Below, one piece after another: positions 1 through 10,915 of a stretch of DNA of 64,000 nt (its first letter is position 1; each line of letters opens with the position of its first letter). Source of the DNA: Stomoxys calcitrans (lineage: Eukaryota > Arthropoda > Insecta > Diptera > Muscidae); contig NC_081554.1 in NCBI RefSeq assembly GCF_963082655.1, positions 129,464,962-129,528,961 of the forward strand. The letters are read 5' to 3'. A program made the position numbers and the translations under genes. The notes beneath the pieces were generated by a model. That model did no database searches. It had not been told where the DNA came from and saw only the letters and a list, made by a program, of their open reading frames with translations.

Positions 1-76
1 GCTTAAGTGTATATCCATAGTGGTATGGGGCGGATTAACATTAGCACCCTCTTCTAAACCTAACCTAAGGAAAATA
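1..76 (+). repeat. LINE-E 3' terminal fragment
   Basis: The segment matches, in opposite orientation, the sequence at about 62,423-62,485, which lies next to a recognisable LINE-E C-terminal coding fragment. Shared words are TAGTGG-ATGGGGCGGATTAACAT and GCACCCTCTT, then a CCTAACCTAA tail. This is therefore the 3' untranslated end of an RNase H-type non-LTR retrotransposon that ends in a CCTAACCTAA motif instead of poly(A). The rest of the copy lies outside the window. Confidence 0.6.
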
Positions 77-79
77 CAA

Positions 80-786
80 TATGTACAGGTAACATTTGCT
101 CTTGGAATAGGGGGCCATTAAAGATATCTGACCTATAGACGGACTAAAATCGATTGGGACCATACTTGGCTTGGATGTTGGAGGCCATAGTAGAAGTCAT
201 TGCGCAAAAATTTGGCCAAATCCGATAATAATTGTGCCTTAAAGGAGTTCAGGGAGTAAAATCGGGAGATTGCTTTATATAGGAGCTATATCAGGTTATA
301 ATTCAATTACAACCTGACTAAATTTGGCACATATGTTGAAGTCGTTGTGCAAATGTCAGCTAAATCTGAAAAGAACTGCGACCTCTAAGTGCTCGGGAAT
401 TATAAGCGGGTATTCGGTTCAAATGGGAGCTAATTAGGTTTTGATCCGATTCAAACTATACTTGGCACATATGTTAAACGTCATAGAAAACGTTGTAGTA
501 CCAAATTTCAGCCAAATCGGATAAGAATTGCGCCCTCTATAGGCTCAAGAAGTCAAGATCCGTGAATGGTTTATATGGGAGCTATTCAAAAATGAACCTA
601 TATGGCCCATTTATAATCAACAACGACCTACACCAAAAAAAGTATTTGTGAAAAATTTTAAGCGCCTAGCTTTACCTCTTTGAAAGTTTGCGTGCTTTTG
701 ACAGACAGATAGGCAGACGAACCGATATGGCTAGGTCGATTTACGATGTCATGACAACCACGAGTATGTAGTTGTAGACCAATATT
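80..786 (+). repeat. Family A copy 1, degenerate
   Basis: This is a diverged copy of the A family. It shows about four internal units with the phrases 'aaatcggataagaattgcgcc' style, 'ggctcaagaagtcaaga', and 'tttatatgggagctat', followed by the family's GACAGACAGA..GGCTAGGTCGA tail block near 705-760. Both the GGCCGGGCCGAA head and the GGTGGAGGGTATA end are missing. No protein is encoded. The short open frames here are translations of the repeat. Confidence 0.75.
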
Positions 787-886
787 TCGACTCGGCTATA
801 AAGCAAAGGCCCTTTATCATTGAGCTTAAATTTGAATCGGACCGCAATCATTGATATAGGAGAAGTTTGTCTCTGTTTTTTAATGC
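787..886 (+). repeat. SINE 3' tail fragment
   Basis: The block CTCGGCTATAAA..TTATCATTGAGCTTAAA..GAATCGGAC..CATTGATAT..GAAGTTTG also occurs inverted at about 21,250-21,332 in this window. From memory this is the 3' part of a tRNA-derived SINE that is common in flies; I cannot confirm the name here. The tRNA-like head is absent at this locus. Confidence 0.5.
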
Positions 887-888
887 GT

Positions 889-1970
889 TTGTGACGCAGC
901 CACTGCGTCTGTGAGACTTAAGCGATGGGAGAATGGATATCGGATAGGAGCAGGGCACACCTAACAGGTATATTCGAGGCGATGATAGGAAACCAGGGAA
1001 GATCGGATCGGTCGATTGAGTCGAGGTCGAGTGCGAAGCAGTGCAGCCATCGGCACTGTCTTGGATTGACAGAATTTTGGTGTTGCTTTCTTTAAATTTA
1101 TGCAATATGTAAGGATCAAAGCTAGAGGACAGAGTGGACATGGGGCTCTGCATTGAGAACCCACGGACTGAGATCTGTTTCCGATTGTCTGACTTTCAGG
1201 CGGAGATCCGGACGATCGAAGAGTGTGTGAGGTGGAGGACATCGAGTGTGTACATCCTTATGGATTTAGATTTAAAGATATTGAGGTGTATTTATGCCAA
1301 ATATGCCTTATTGCACTGAATTGTACAAACTTCAAGTGTGTTTATCTCAAAATCAATAAAGTAGCGTATGCAAGAAGATAAATTTACAACGTCGTCTTAA
1401 TATTGTGGTCGAGTGTGAGGCACTAATGCCAGCGGCACAGTCTTGAATTGACGGAAACCTGGTATTGCCATCTGGAAGATCGTGCTATACAGATGGCCTC
1501 ATAGCTAGAGGACAGAAAGGGCCTGGGGTCTACATTGATAACCCAGGAACTGAGATCTGTTTTCGGCTGCCTGACCATAATACGGCCCTGCAGGTGGAGA
1601 TCCGGGCGATCACGGAATGAGTGATTTGGTGTGATGTTAACGCGACGACGCCGAGTGTAAACATCTTTGAGGACAGCGTTTGCAAGAAGATAAATTTACA
1701 ACGTCGTCTTAATATTGTGGTCGAGTGCGAGGCACTAATGCCAGCGGCACAGTCTTGAATTGACGAAAACCTGGTATTGCCATCTGGAAGATCATGCTAT
1801 ACAGATGGGTCATAGCTAGAGGACAGAGTGGGCCCAGGAACTGAGATATGTTTTCGACTGTCTGACCATAATACAGTCCTGCAGGTGGAGATCCGGGCGA
1901 TCACGGAATGCGTGAGGTGGTGTGATGTTAAGGCGAGGACGTCGAGTATAAAAATCTTTAAGGACAGTAA
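889..1970 (+). pseudogene. LINE-E fragment, RNase H region with tandem duplications
   Basis: The sequence from about 890 aligns with 52,940-53,330, the link between reverse transcriptase and RNase H in LINE-E copy 4. Words such as CTTAAG-CGATGGGAGAATGGAT, TGAGATCTGTTT, GAGATCCGGGCGATC and GAGGACGTCGAGTGT are shared. The RNase H N-terminal segment is present three times (starting near 1,020, 1,364 and 1,676). The last two form a tandem repeat of 312 bp. Frames are broken throughout, so no enzyme can be made. The upstream reverse transcriptase and the C-terminal domain are absent. Confidence 0.7.
1364..1968 (+). repeat. Tandem duplication of 312 bp inside LINE-E
   Basis: Both units open with GCGTNTGCAAGAAGATAAA and carry the same RNase H coding segment. 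Unit 1 starts at 1,364 and unit 2 at 1,676. Unit 2 has lost about 20-30 bases after 'gacagagtgggcc'. The opening sequence is not LINE-E coding sequence I can match elsewhere in the window, so the duplication took flanking sequence with it. Confidence 0.7.
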
Positions 1971-1979
1971 AGTGGCCAT

Positions 1980-3500
1980 AATAGCAATAACAGTCCATTA
2001 ATCCGTAGTCTACCTACCGAAAGCTACCAGATATGAGATTATGAGTTCAAACCTCTGAGGCGACAAAATTGCACTCCATATGTCGTACCTCCGTATCCGT
2101 TGAATTTTATGTGTAGTTGTGAGTTGACCTAAAAATTAAAGACTTGGCTGTGCGCTCTATGAAGTCCAGTTTTCCCGCAAAATTAATAAAATTGCTTTTA
2201 GGGTAATAGTAGAGTGAGTGACAGGGAGAACCAGATCCAGCAGCATGAGCCGACCCAATAAAATAAAACCAACCAACCCAGCAAAGCTATGCACCAAAGC
2301 ATATTTGGTAGTGGTTTCATAGTTTTGTGTTGCTTATGAATAATATTGTTGTTTTTGTTATATGTTGGTTTTTATAGCGAGTGCCTTTCGACAACAATTT
2401 TTTTATTTTGGGTCGTTGAGTCTCAAAATTAATTGTTGCAGGAAAATTAACCCTATATCGACCTTTTCTTGAGCTCACCAAAGACTAATTTTCCATCAAA
2501 TATCTGTGATATCTGAGGGGTGAATTATTTCCGCTTCTCCAATATACATGCAGAATACCTTATATAGCCGCATCTTCAGGCCCAACAATCATATTGGTCG
2601 ATCTTTTGATTTGATATCACAATATGGTGAGTTTAAGATCCGTGATATTTTTATTTTATATGCTACACTTTAATTATATATTTTCAGTTGTTTTATGTTT
2701 TTATTTCACTGTGCCTCCCTGCCAGCAGGGAGCTAACAACACATTAATACATTTTTTGTGTTATGTTTTGTTCATTACCGACATCGTCCATCATGTGGAC
2801 GTTGATATCTTTGAATGATGGGCAAGCGTAAGCTGTGGATTTGTTTTTTCGACCAACAAGCAACCAAAAGAGGGGCAGTTGCTGCATTTTGTGGCCTGTT
2901 TCTAGAATCGGAGTATGAGTAAATGACTAGCGGCTGGGCCGCTGATGGTGGCGACAATGACGCGGAAAACGACTATGGCGGCGTTAAAATCTAAACACTA
3001 TGGTCATTATTTGGGCGCTCACAATATTTCTTCTCAAAACGAAACCGATGGCGTCAATGTCTTTATACACATCCGCCACCGATTCCCTTTCAACATATAA
3101 TGATGGGGTTTGCCAAAAGCGATGAGCCTTCTTTAACGGAAGAATCTGAAGGGGAGCGGATATTGACGGCGTCATGGCTTGCCACTACAAGTTTACCATA
3201 GTTTATAAAATTCCACAATTATTGTATTTTTTCTGTTGTTTGTTTTGAACTTATGTTGCTACTTGTTCCCATTCATAGCGAAATCCATCACAATGTTCTT
3301 CAACGAGAATTTGGCGTTTTTGAATCTTTTGATTTGATAAACAAACCGAACCAGTAGAAGGACCATTGGCTGCCGACATGTAAAGCTGATAGGTTTAACA
3401 TACATTACTATGGACTAATTATAGGGCACATGCCAAAAAATATTGAAGTGCGTCAGTAAGGCATGTAAGGAAGAAAGCAAACAAAAACCAGTAGGGAACA
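1980..3500. other. No gene seen; AT-rich unique sequence
   Basis: I see no domain, tRNA or element end in this stretch. The open frames are short and lack recognisable motifs. A short run at 3,505-3,535 ('tcggat..tgggagct') resembles family A and abuts the mariner. Confidence 0.5.
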
Positions 3501-3535
3501 TATCGGATGAAAGATATAAATGGGAGCTACATATA

Positions 3536-4350
3536 TTGGGTTGCCCAAAAAGTAATTGCTGATTTTTCATATAGTCGGCGTTGACAAATTTTAAGCATTA
3601 ATCGAATTGGATCGTCATGAAACTGAGCGTGAGATAGGAGAGAAGTTAAATATACCAAAATCAACCGTTCATTATCTCATAAAAAGTCTTGGACTGGTGA
3701 AAAAGCTTGATATTTGGGTACGCCCAAACCGAATCAACGCTTGTGATATGCACCTTAAACGCAATGAATTCGATCCGTTTTTAAAACGAATCATAACTGG
3801 AGATGAAAAATGGATTGTTTACAACAACGTTAGTCGAAAACGATCATGGTCCAAGCATGGTGAACCAGCTTAAACCACTTCAAAGGCTGATATCCACCAA
3901 AAGAAGGTTATGCAGTCTGTTTGGTGGGATTGGAAGGGTGTGGTACATTTTGAGCTGCTTCCAAGGAACCAAACTATTAATTCGGATGCTTACTGTCAAC
4001 AATTGGACAAATTGAATACAGCCATCAAGGAGAAGCGACCAGAATTGGTCAATCGTAAAGGTGTCATATTCCACCAGGACAACGCTAGACCGCACACATC
4101 TTTGGTCACTCGCCAAAAACTGAGTGAGCTTGGCTGGGAACTTTTGATGCATCCACCATATAGCCCTGACCTTGCACCATCAGACTACCATTTATTTCGA
4201 TCTTTGCAGAACTCCTTGAATGGTAAAACTTTCGGCAATGATGAGGCTATAAAATCGCACTTGGTTCAGTTTTTTGCAGATAAAGGCCAGAAGTTCTATG
4301 AGCGTGGAATACTAAATTTTCCAGGAAGATGGCAAAAGGTTATCGAACAA
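3536..4350 (+). mobile_element. mariner copy 1, 5' TIR present, 3' end lost
   Basis: The left terminal inverted repeat TTGGGTTGCCCAAAAAGTAA starts at 3,536 after a TA (3,534-3,535). Compared with mariner copy 2, the 5' untranslated region and the first part of the gene are deleted just after 'gttgacaaatttta'. The right end is missing: around 4,350 the transposase reading frame passes directly into family A at a shared AATCGCA-type sequence. There is no right TIR and no second TA, so this copy cannot be mobilised. Confidence 0.9.
3607..4350 (+). pseudogene. mariner transposase, truncated, one in-frame stop
   Basis: This is a mariner-family DDD transposase, the nuclear enzyme that excises and inserts the element at TA sites. 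The readable part begins in the second helix-turn-helix (KLNIPKSTVHYLIKSLG) and runs through the catalytic motifs ITGDEKW (first Asp), HQDNARPH (second Asp) and YSPDLAPSDYHLF (third Asp). The spacing fits the D,D34D mariner signature. A TAA at 3,871-3,873 stands where copy 2 (23,585-24,533) has a Gln codon. The same frame continues to the fusion point and then reads into family A, so the native C-terminus is lost. The N-terminal DNA-binding region is also missing. A full mariner transposase is about 345 residues; about 245 codons remain. Confidence 0.92.
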
Positions 4351-5483
4351 AATCGCATTTGTCGAGTTCTTTTCCCGGCATCTCTTCTTAGGCAAAAAAA
4401 AAGGATATAAGAAAAGATTTGCTCTGCTATTAGAGCGATATTAAGATATGGTAAGATTTGGACCACAGTTAAATTATGTTTATGTTGGAGACCTGTGTAA
4501 AATGTCAGCCATTTCGAATAAGAATTGCGCTCTTTGTGGGCTCAAGAAGTAAAATATAGAGATCGCTTTATATGGGAGCTGTATCGGGCTATAGACCGAT
4601 TCTGAACATAATAAACACGTATGTTAATGGTCATGAGAGAATCCGTCGTGCAAAATTTCAGGCAAATCGGATAATAATTGCGACCTCTAGAGGCTCAAGA
4701 AGTCAAGTCCCAGATCTGTTTATATGACAGCTATATCAGGTTATGAACCGATTTGAACCATATTTGGCACAGTTGTTGAATATCATAACAAAACACGTCG
4801 TGCAAAATTTCATTCCAATCGGATAAGAATTGCGCACTCTAGAGGCTCAAGAAGTCAAGACCCCAGATCGGTTTATATGGCAGCTATATCAGGTTATGGA
4901 CCGATTTGAACCATACGTGACACAGTTGTTGGACATAATAACGAACACGTCGTGCAAAATTTCATTCCAATCGGATAAGAATTGCGCCTTCTAAAAGCTC
5001 AAGAAGTCAAGACCCAAGATCGGTTTATATAGCAGCTATATCAGGTTATGGACCAATTTGAACGAAACTTCGCAAAGCTGTTGGAAGTGATATCAAAACA
5101 CTTTGTGCAAAATTTCATACAAATTGGATGAGAATTGCGCCCTCTAGAGGCTCAAGAATTCAAGACCCAAGATCGGTTTATATGGCAGCTATATCCAAAC
5201 ATGGACCGATTTGGCCCATTTACAATCCCAAACGACGTACAACAATAAGAAGTATTTGTGCAAAATTTCAAGCGGCTAGCTCTACTCCTTCAGAAGTTAG
5301 CGTGCTTTCGACAGACAGACAGATGGACGGATAGACGGACGGACATGGCTAGATCGACTTAAAATGTCGCGACGATCAAGAATATATATACTTTACGGGG
5401 TCTCAGACGAACATTTCGAGTAGTTACAAACAGAATGACGAAATTAGTATACCCCCCATCCTATGGTGGAGGGTATAATAAAA
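4351..5483 (+). repeat. Family A copy 2, 5' truncated at mariner junction
   Basis: It begins at TCGCATTTGTCGAGTTC, about 55 bases inside the normal family start, directly fused to mariner copy 1. It holds internal units with landmark TATATGRCAG at 4,721, 4,874, 5,026 and 5,179 (steps of 153, 152 and 153). The tail block GACAGACAGA..GGCTAGATCGA follows, then the terminal ATGGTGGAGGGTATA. No coding function is apparent. Confidence 0.9.
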
Positions 5484-5484
5484 C

Positions 5485-6316
5485 AAGTAAAAGCGTGCTA
5501 AGTTCGGCCGGGCCGAATCTTATATACCCTCCACCATGGGTCGCATTTGTCAAGTTCTTTTCCCGGCATCTCTTCTTAGGCAAAAAGGATGTAGGAAAAG
5601 ATTTGCTCTGCTGTTAGAGCGATATCAAGATATGGTGCAGTTAGCACCACAATTAAATTATAAGTTGGAGTTCTGTGTAAAATGTCAGACAATTCGAATA
5701 AGAATTGCGCCCTTTGGGGGCTCAAGAAGTAAAATAGAGAGATCGATTTATATTGGAGCTGTATCGGGCTATAAACCGAATCAGATCATAATAAATACGT
5801 ATGTTGATGGTCATAAGAGGATCCGTAGTACAAAATGTCAGGCAAATCGGATAATAATTGCGACCTCTAGAAGATCAATAAGTCAAGATCCCAGATCGGT
5901 TTATATGGCAGCTATATCAGGTTATAAACCGATTTGAACCACACTTAGCACAGTTGTTGGATATCATAACAAAATACTTCGTGCAAAAATGCATTCCAAT
6001 CGGATACGAATTGCGCACTCTAGAGGCTCAAGAAGTCAAGATCCAAGATCGGTTTATATGACAGCTATATCAGGTTATGAACCGATTTGATGGCAGCTAT
6101 ATCAAAACATGGACCGATATGACCCATTTACAATACCAACTGACCTACACTAATAAGAAGTATTTGTGCAAAATTTCAAGCGGCTTTACTCCTTCGGAAG
6201 TTTGCGTGCTTTTAACAGACAGACGGACGGACATGGCTAGATCGATATAAAGTGTCGCGACGATCAAGAATATATATACTTTATGGGGTCTCAGACGAAT
6301 ATTTCGAGTAGTTACA
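5485..6316 (+). repeat. Family A copy 3, 3' end missing
   Basis: It starts CAAGTAAAAGCGTGC immediately after copy 2 and has the palindrome TTCGGCCGGGCCGAA and TATACCCTCCACCATGG. The unit near 5,895-5,933 contains a perfect 11-bp inverted repeat (ATCGGTTTATA / TATAAACCGAT, 17-base loop). The copy stops at CGAGTAGTTAC, about 55 bases short of the usual terminus, where AT-rich sequence begins. Confidence 0.9.
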
Positions 6317-6506
6317 TTTTATTGTAAAAAATGCCCTTTGTGTTTAGAAAATTTGTCATTAAAAGGGTTTCATTGAAAAATTCTTTAAAAAAATTGCATT
6401 TAAGGCTTCTATAAAAAAATCATTGAAATTTTGTTTAAAAAATTCATTGAAATTTTGTGTTATTATATATGTTTTATTTTTACAAAAAAAAAAATCTTAT
6501 ATATAA

Positions 6507-7591
6507 CAAGTAAAAGCGTGCTAAGTTCGACCGGGCCGAATCCTTTATACCCTCCACCATGGATCGCATTTTTCGAGTTCCTTTCCCGGCTTCTCTTCTT
6601 AGGCAAAAAAGGATATAAGAAAGGATTTCCTCTGCTATTAGAGCGATATCAAGATATGGGCCGGTTTGGACCACAATTAAATTATATGTTGGAGACCTGT
6701 GTAAAATGTAAGCTTATTGGAATAAGAATTTCGCCCTTTGGGGGCTCAAGAAGAAAAATAGAGAGATGGATTTGTATGGGAGCTGTATCGGGCTATAGAC
6801 CGATTCAGACCATAATAAACACGTATGTTGATGGTCATGAGAGAATCCGTCGTACAAAATTTCAGGCAAATCGGATAATAATTGCGACCTCTAGAGGCTC
6901 AAGAAGTCAAGATCCAAGATCGGTTAATATGGCAGCTATATCAGGTTATGAACCGATTTGAATCATACTCAGCACAGATGTTAGATATCATAACAATGGC
7001 TATAGACCGATTCAGACCATAATAAATACGTATGTTGATGGTCATCAGAGGATCCGTCGTGCAAAATTTCATTCCAATCGGATAAGAATTACGCACTCCA
7101 GAGGCTCAAGAAATCAAGACCCAAGGTCGGTTTATATGGCAGCTATATCAAAAGATGGACCGATTTGAACCATACTCGGCACATTTGTTGAATATCATAA
7201 CAAAACACGTCGCGCAAAATTTCATACCAAGCGGATAAAAATTGCGCCCTCCAGAGGCTCAAGAAGTCAAGACCCAAGATCGGTTAATATGGCAGCTATA
7301 TCAAAACATGGAGCGATATAGCCCATTTACAATACCAACCGACCTACACTTATAAGAAGTATTTGTGCAAAATTTCAAGCGACTAGCTTTACTCCTTCGG
7401 AAGTCAGCGTGCTTTCGACAGAGAGACGGACGGACAGACGGACCGACAGGCGGACGGACATGGCTAGATCGACATAGAATGTCACGACGATCAAGAATAT
7501 ATATACTTTATGGGGTCTCAGACGAATATTTCGAGTAGTTACAAACAGAATGACTAAATTATTGTGCCCCCCATCCTATGGTGGAGGGTAT
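6507..7591 (+). repeat. Family A copy 4, full length with shuffled unit
   Basis: Both ends are present: CAAGTAAAAGCG and ATGGTGGAGGGTATA. A 5'-type unit segment (GGCTATAGACCGATTCAGACC..TATGTTGATGGTCAT) appears twice, near 6,790 and again near 6,998, where other copies have a later-type unit. This indicates unit exchange within or between copies. Flanks are A-rich on both sides. Confidence 0.9.
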
Positions 7592-7595
7592 AAAA

Positions 7596-9062
7596 ATAAA
7601 TTTGTGTTTGTTTGTTTGTATGTAGACTCAGAAACGGCTGAACCGATTTTCTTGAAATTTTCACAGATGGTACATAATGACCCCTTGGTGAAAATAGGGT
7701 ACTACATTTTTTGATATCTGAAAGGGGGGCGGACCTCCCCCTTAGCCTAATTTTCAGAAACGCCAGATCTCGGAGATGGGTGGTGCGATTTAATATCCAA
7801 ATGTGGGACCACGTTTCTGGGGGTCCACCCCTTTCCCAAAACACCCCCCAAACTGGACTTTTTTACTGACCATGGGAATATGGGGCTTAAATATAAGATA
7901 TTTGAATGTAGAATACGAATCTGATATCCAAATATGGGACAAACACATCCCCCATGGGGACGACCATAGCAATATGGGGCTCAAATGAAACGTCTTTGGG
8001 TGTAAAGCACCAATTTGATATCAATATTCGGGAAAAGTGTGTATGGGGCCAACCCACCCCCACAACTATTGCAATATGAGGCTCAAATAAGAGGGTTTCT
8101 AAAGTGGAACACGAATCCGATATATATTTTCAAGGCCAACTCACTGAGTGGCCACCCATCCCCCAAAATACCCCCCAAGCCGGTCATTTTTGCCGACCAT
8201 GGAAATATGAAGCTCAAATTAAAGGTTTGTGGGAGTAGACCACGTATCTGATATCAACAGTAGGGGCCAACTGTCTAGCGGACGTCCAAATATGGAGCTA
8301 AATATTCATAGTTTTTAGGGCCAATACCCCATACCGGACATATTTGCTGACTTTTGCAATAAGGATTTTAAATGAGATTAGAAAACAAATTTGGTATACA
8401 ATTTTGAGGGCAATGGCAATATGGGGTACAAATAAATGATATATAGACATATGAGAATAGACCACGTTGCTGACATATTTTCAGGGCTTAGAATTTGGGG
8501 GACCACCCCACTCCCAAAAACACCCCTATATCGGGCATATTTACCGACCATGTCAATGTGGAGCTTAAATGGAGGGTAGAGCAAAAATTGATACTCATTT
8601 TCTAGGCCAATTTTCTGGGGTTCTACCCCTTTCCCAAAATATACCACAAGCTGCAATTTTTTAGTGACCATCGCAATATGGGGCTCAAATGAAGGTATTT
8701 GGGAGTATAATACGAATTTAATATCCAAATGTAGGACCATGTAATTAGGGCATCATCCCTTTTCCAAAACACCCCCAAAGGGAAAAAATTGTTCGACCAT
8801 GCCAATATCTGACTCAAATGAAAGGTATTTGAGATAAGAAAACGAACTGGATAACATATTTTGGGGCCATATGTTTGGGGGACGCCTCATCCTGTAAACT
8901 CCTCTCAATCCAATGGCAATAAAAATGGTAATTGAGAGAAGAGCACGATGCTGATATTTTTTCAGGGCCAAGTATCTGGGGGACCACACCTTCCCCGAAA
9001 ACACCACTAAATAAAATATCATGAGAATATCGGGCTGAAATAAAGTATTTTAAGAATGGAGT
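7596..9062 (+). repeat. H-family array, copy 1
   Basis: This is a different repeat that starts after (TTTG)n-like sequence with 'gaaacggctgaaccgattttc'. It then repeats units of roughly 120-130 bp built from GACCATG-CAATATGGGGCTC, AAATGAAAGGTATTTGGGAGTA, GAATCTGATATCCAAAT and GGGGGACCACCCC. Landmarks near 8,546, 8,665 and 8,795 give spacings of about 119 and 130. The open frames on either strand are repeat translations. Class is unknown; copy 2 hints at a Helitron-type end. Confidence 0.75.
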
Positions 9063-9136
9063 GCAGTTATAAAAAAAATATATTATTATAATATATTATA
9101 AAATTTTATTTCTACAGAAAAAAAATTTAAATTAAA

Positions 9137-10460
9137 CAGGTAAAAGCGTGCTAAGTTCGGCCGGGCCGAATCTTATATACCCTCCACCATGGATCGCATT
9201 TGTCGAGTTCTTTTCCCGGCATCTCTTCTTAGGCAAAAAAAAGGATATAAGTAAAGATTTGCTCTGCTATTAGAGCGACATTAAGATATGGTCCGGTTTG
9301 GAACACAATTAAATTATACTTATGTTGGAGACCTGTGTAAAATATCAGCCAATTCGAATAAGAATTGCGCTCTTTGTGGGCTCAAGAAGTAAAATAGAGA
9401 GATCGATTTATATGGGAGCTGTATCAGGATATAGACCGATTCAGACCATAACAAATACGTATGTTAATGGTCATGAGAAAATCCGTCGTACAAAATTTCA
9501 GGCAAATCGGATAATAATTGCGACCTCTAGGGGCTCAAGAAGTCAAGATCCCAGATCGGTTTATATGCCAGCTATATCAGGTTATGAACCGACTTGTACT
9601 TTATTTGACATAGTTGTTGAAAGTAACAATAAAAAACGTCTTGCGAAATTTCAGCCAAATCGGATAGGAATTGCGCCCTCTAGAAGCTCAAGAAGTCAAG
9701 TCCCCAGATCTGTTTATATGACAGCTATATCAGGTTATGAACCGATTTGAACCATATTTGGCACAGTTGTTGGATATCATAACAAAATACTACGTGCCAA
9801 AATTCATTCAAATTGGATAAGAATTGCGCCCTCTAGAGGCTCAAGAAGTCAAGACCCCAGATCGGTTTATATTGCAGCTATATCAGGTTATGGACCGATT
9901 TGAACCATACTTGGCACAAATGTTGGACATAATAACGAAACACGTCGTGCAAAATTTCATTCCAATCGGATAAGAATTGCGCACTCTAGAGGCTCAAGAA
10001 GTCAAGACCCAAGATCGGTTTATATGGCAGCTATATCAGGTTATGGACCGATTTGAACCATTCTTGGCACAGTTGTTGGATATCATAACAAAACACGTCG
10101 TGAAAAATTTCATCCTAATCGGATAAGAATTGCGCACTCTAGAGGCTCAAGAAGTCAAGACCCAAGATCGGTTTATATGGCAGCTATATCAAAACATGGA
10201 CCGATATGGCCCATTTACAATACCAACCGACCTACACTAATAAGAAGTATTTGTGCAACATTTCAAGCGGCTAGCTTTACTCCTTCGGAAGTTAGCGTGC
10301 TTTCGACAGACAGACGGACCGACATGGCTAGATCGATATTAAAATTTCACGACGATCAAGAATATAAATACTTTATAGGGTCTCAGACGAATATTTCGAG
10401 TAGTTACAATCAGAATGACGAAATTAGTATACCCCCCATCTTATGGTGGAGGGTATAAAA
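9137..10460 (+). repeat. Family A copy 5, full length, exact 153-bp units
   Basis: The head CAGGTAAAAGCGTGC and palindrome TTCGGCCGGGCCGAA are present, and the end is ATGGTGGAGGGTATA. The landmark TATATG/TATATT falls at 9,409, 9,562, 9,715, 9,868, 10,021 and 10,174, which is five consecutive steps of exactly 153 bp. The second and third units carry a diagnostic 'cgacttgtactttatttgac' variant that is shared with copy 14 at 63.6 kb. Confidence 0.93.
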
Positions 10461-10574
10461 ATTGCATTGAAATTTTGTTTTTGAAGAAACTTTATTAAAA
10501 TCTTGTCTCTATTTAGAATTTCGACCAAAATCCATAGATATATTTGAGAAAATCTGTAGATAAATGCGCTTGCA

Positions 10575-10915
10575 AACGCTCTAGAAGGGAAAATCGGGTA
10601 ACTTGTGTACCTGTGTTATATATCTAAATCTGAATCGATTTCTATGAAATGCACTGGTGATCAAAAGAGTGATAGAGAAACCTTCGTGCCTTTCGCGAGG
10701 ATCGGTTGACAAATGACGATAATTTTGCAGTAACAGTCAAAATCGGACGAACGTACATATATATGGGAGCTATATCCAATTCTGAATCGATTTTTTCTAA
10801 TTTCAATAGACTTCGTCCCTGGACCAAAAAAATACTTGTAATAAATTTGCACACAAATTAACATGGACAGACTGACAGACCGACAGACGGACAGAGCTGG
10901 TTACAGCAAACATTT
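10575..10915 (+). repeat. Family C copy 1, partial
   Basis: The segment has the C-family words ATCTAAATCTGAATCGATTTC, TTGACAAATGAC, CAAAATCGGACGAAC and TATATGGGAGCTATATCC, then a GACAGACCGACAGACGGACAGA tail block. It lacks the CAGTGGTGGTGCAGGGTATAA terminus seen in copies at 30.2 and 63.0 kb. Confidence 0.75.

Noticed and set aside
9322..9750. Open frame of 142 codons with repeated RSVYMAAISGYEPI-type peptides, and similar frames in other A copies
   Set aside because: It is the translation of family A units. Frames are ended by TGA in most units and differences between units are not biased to third codon positions, so I do not call a protein.
9137..10460. Regular repeats that could suggest a CRISPR array
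   Set aside because: The whole 153-bp unit is repeated with no unique spacers, in a eukaryotic transposon context.
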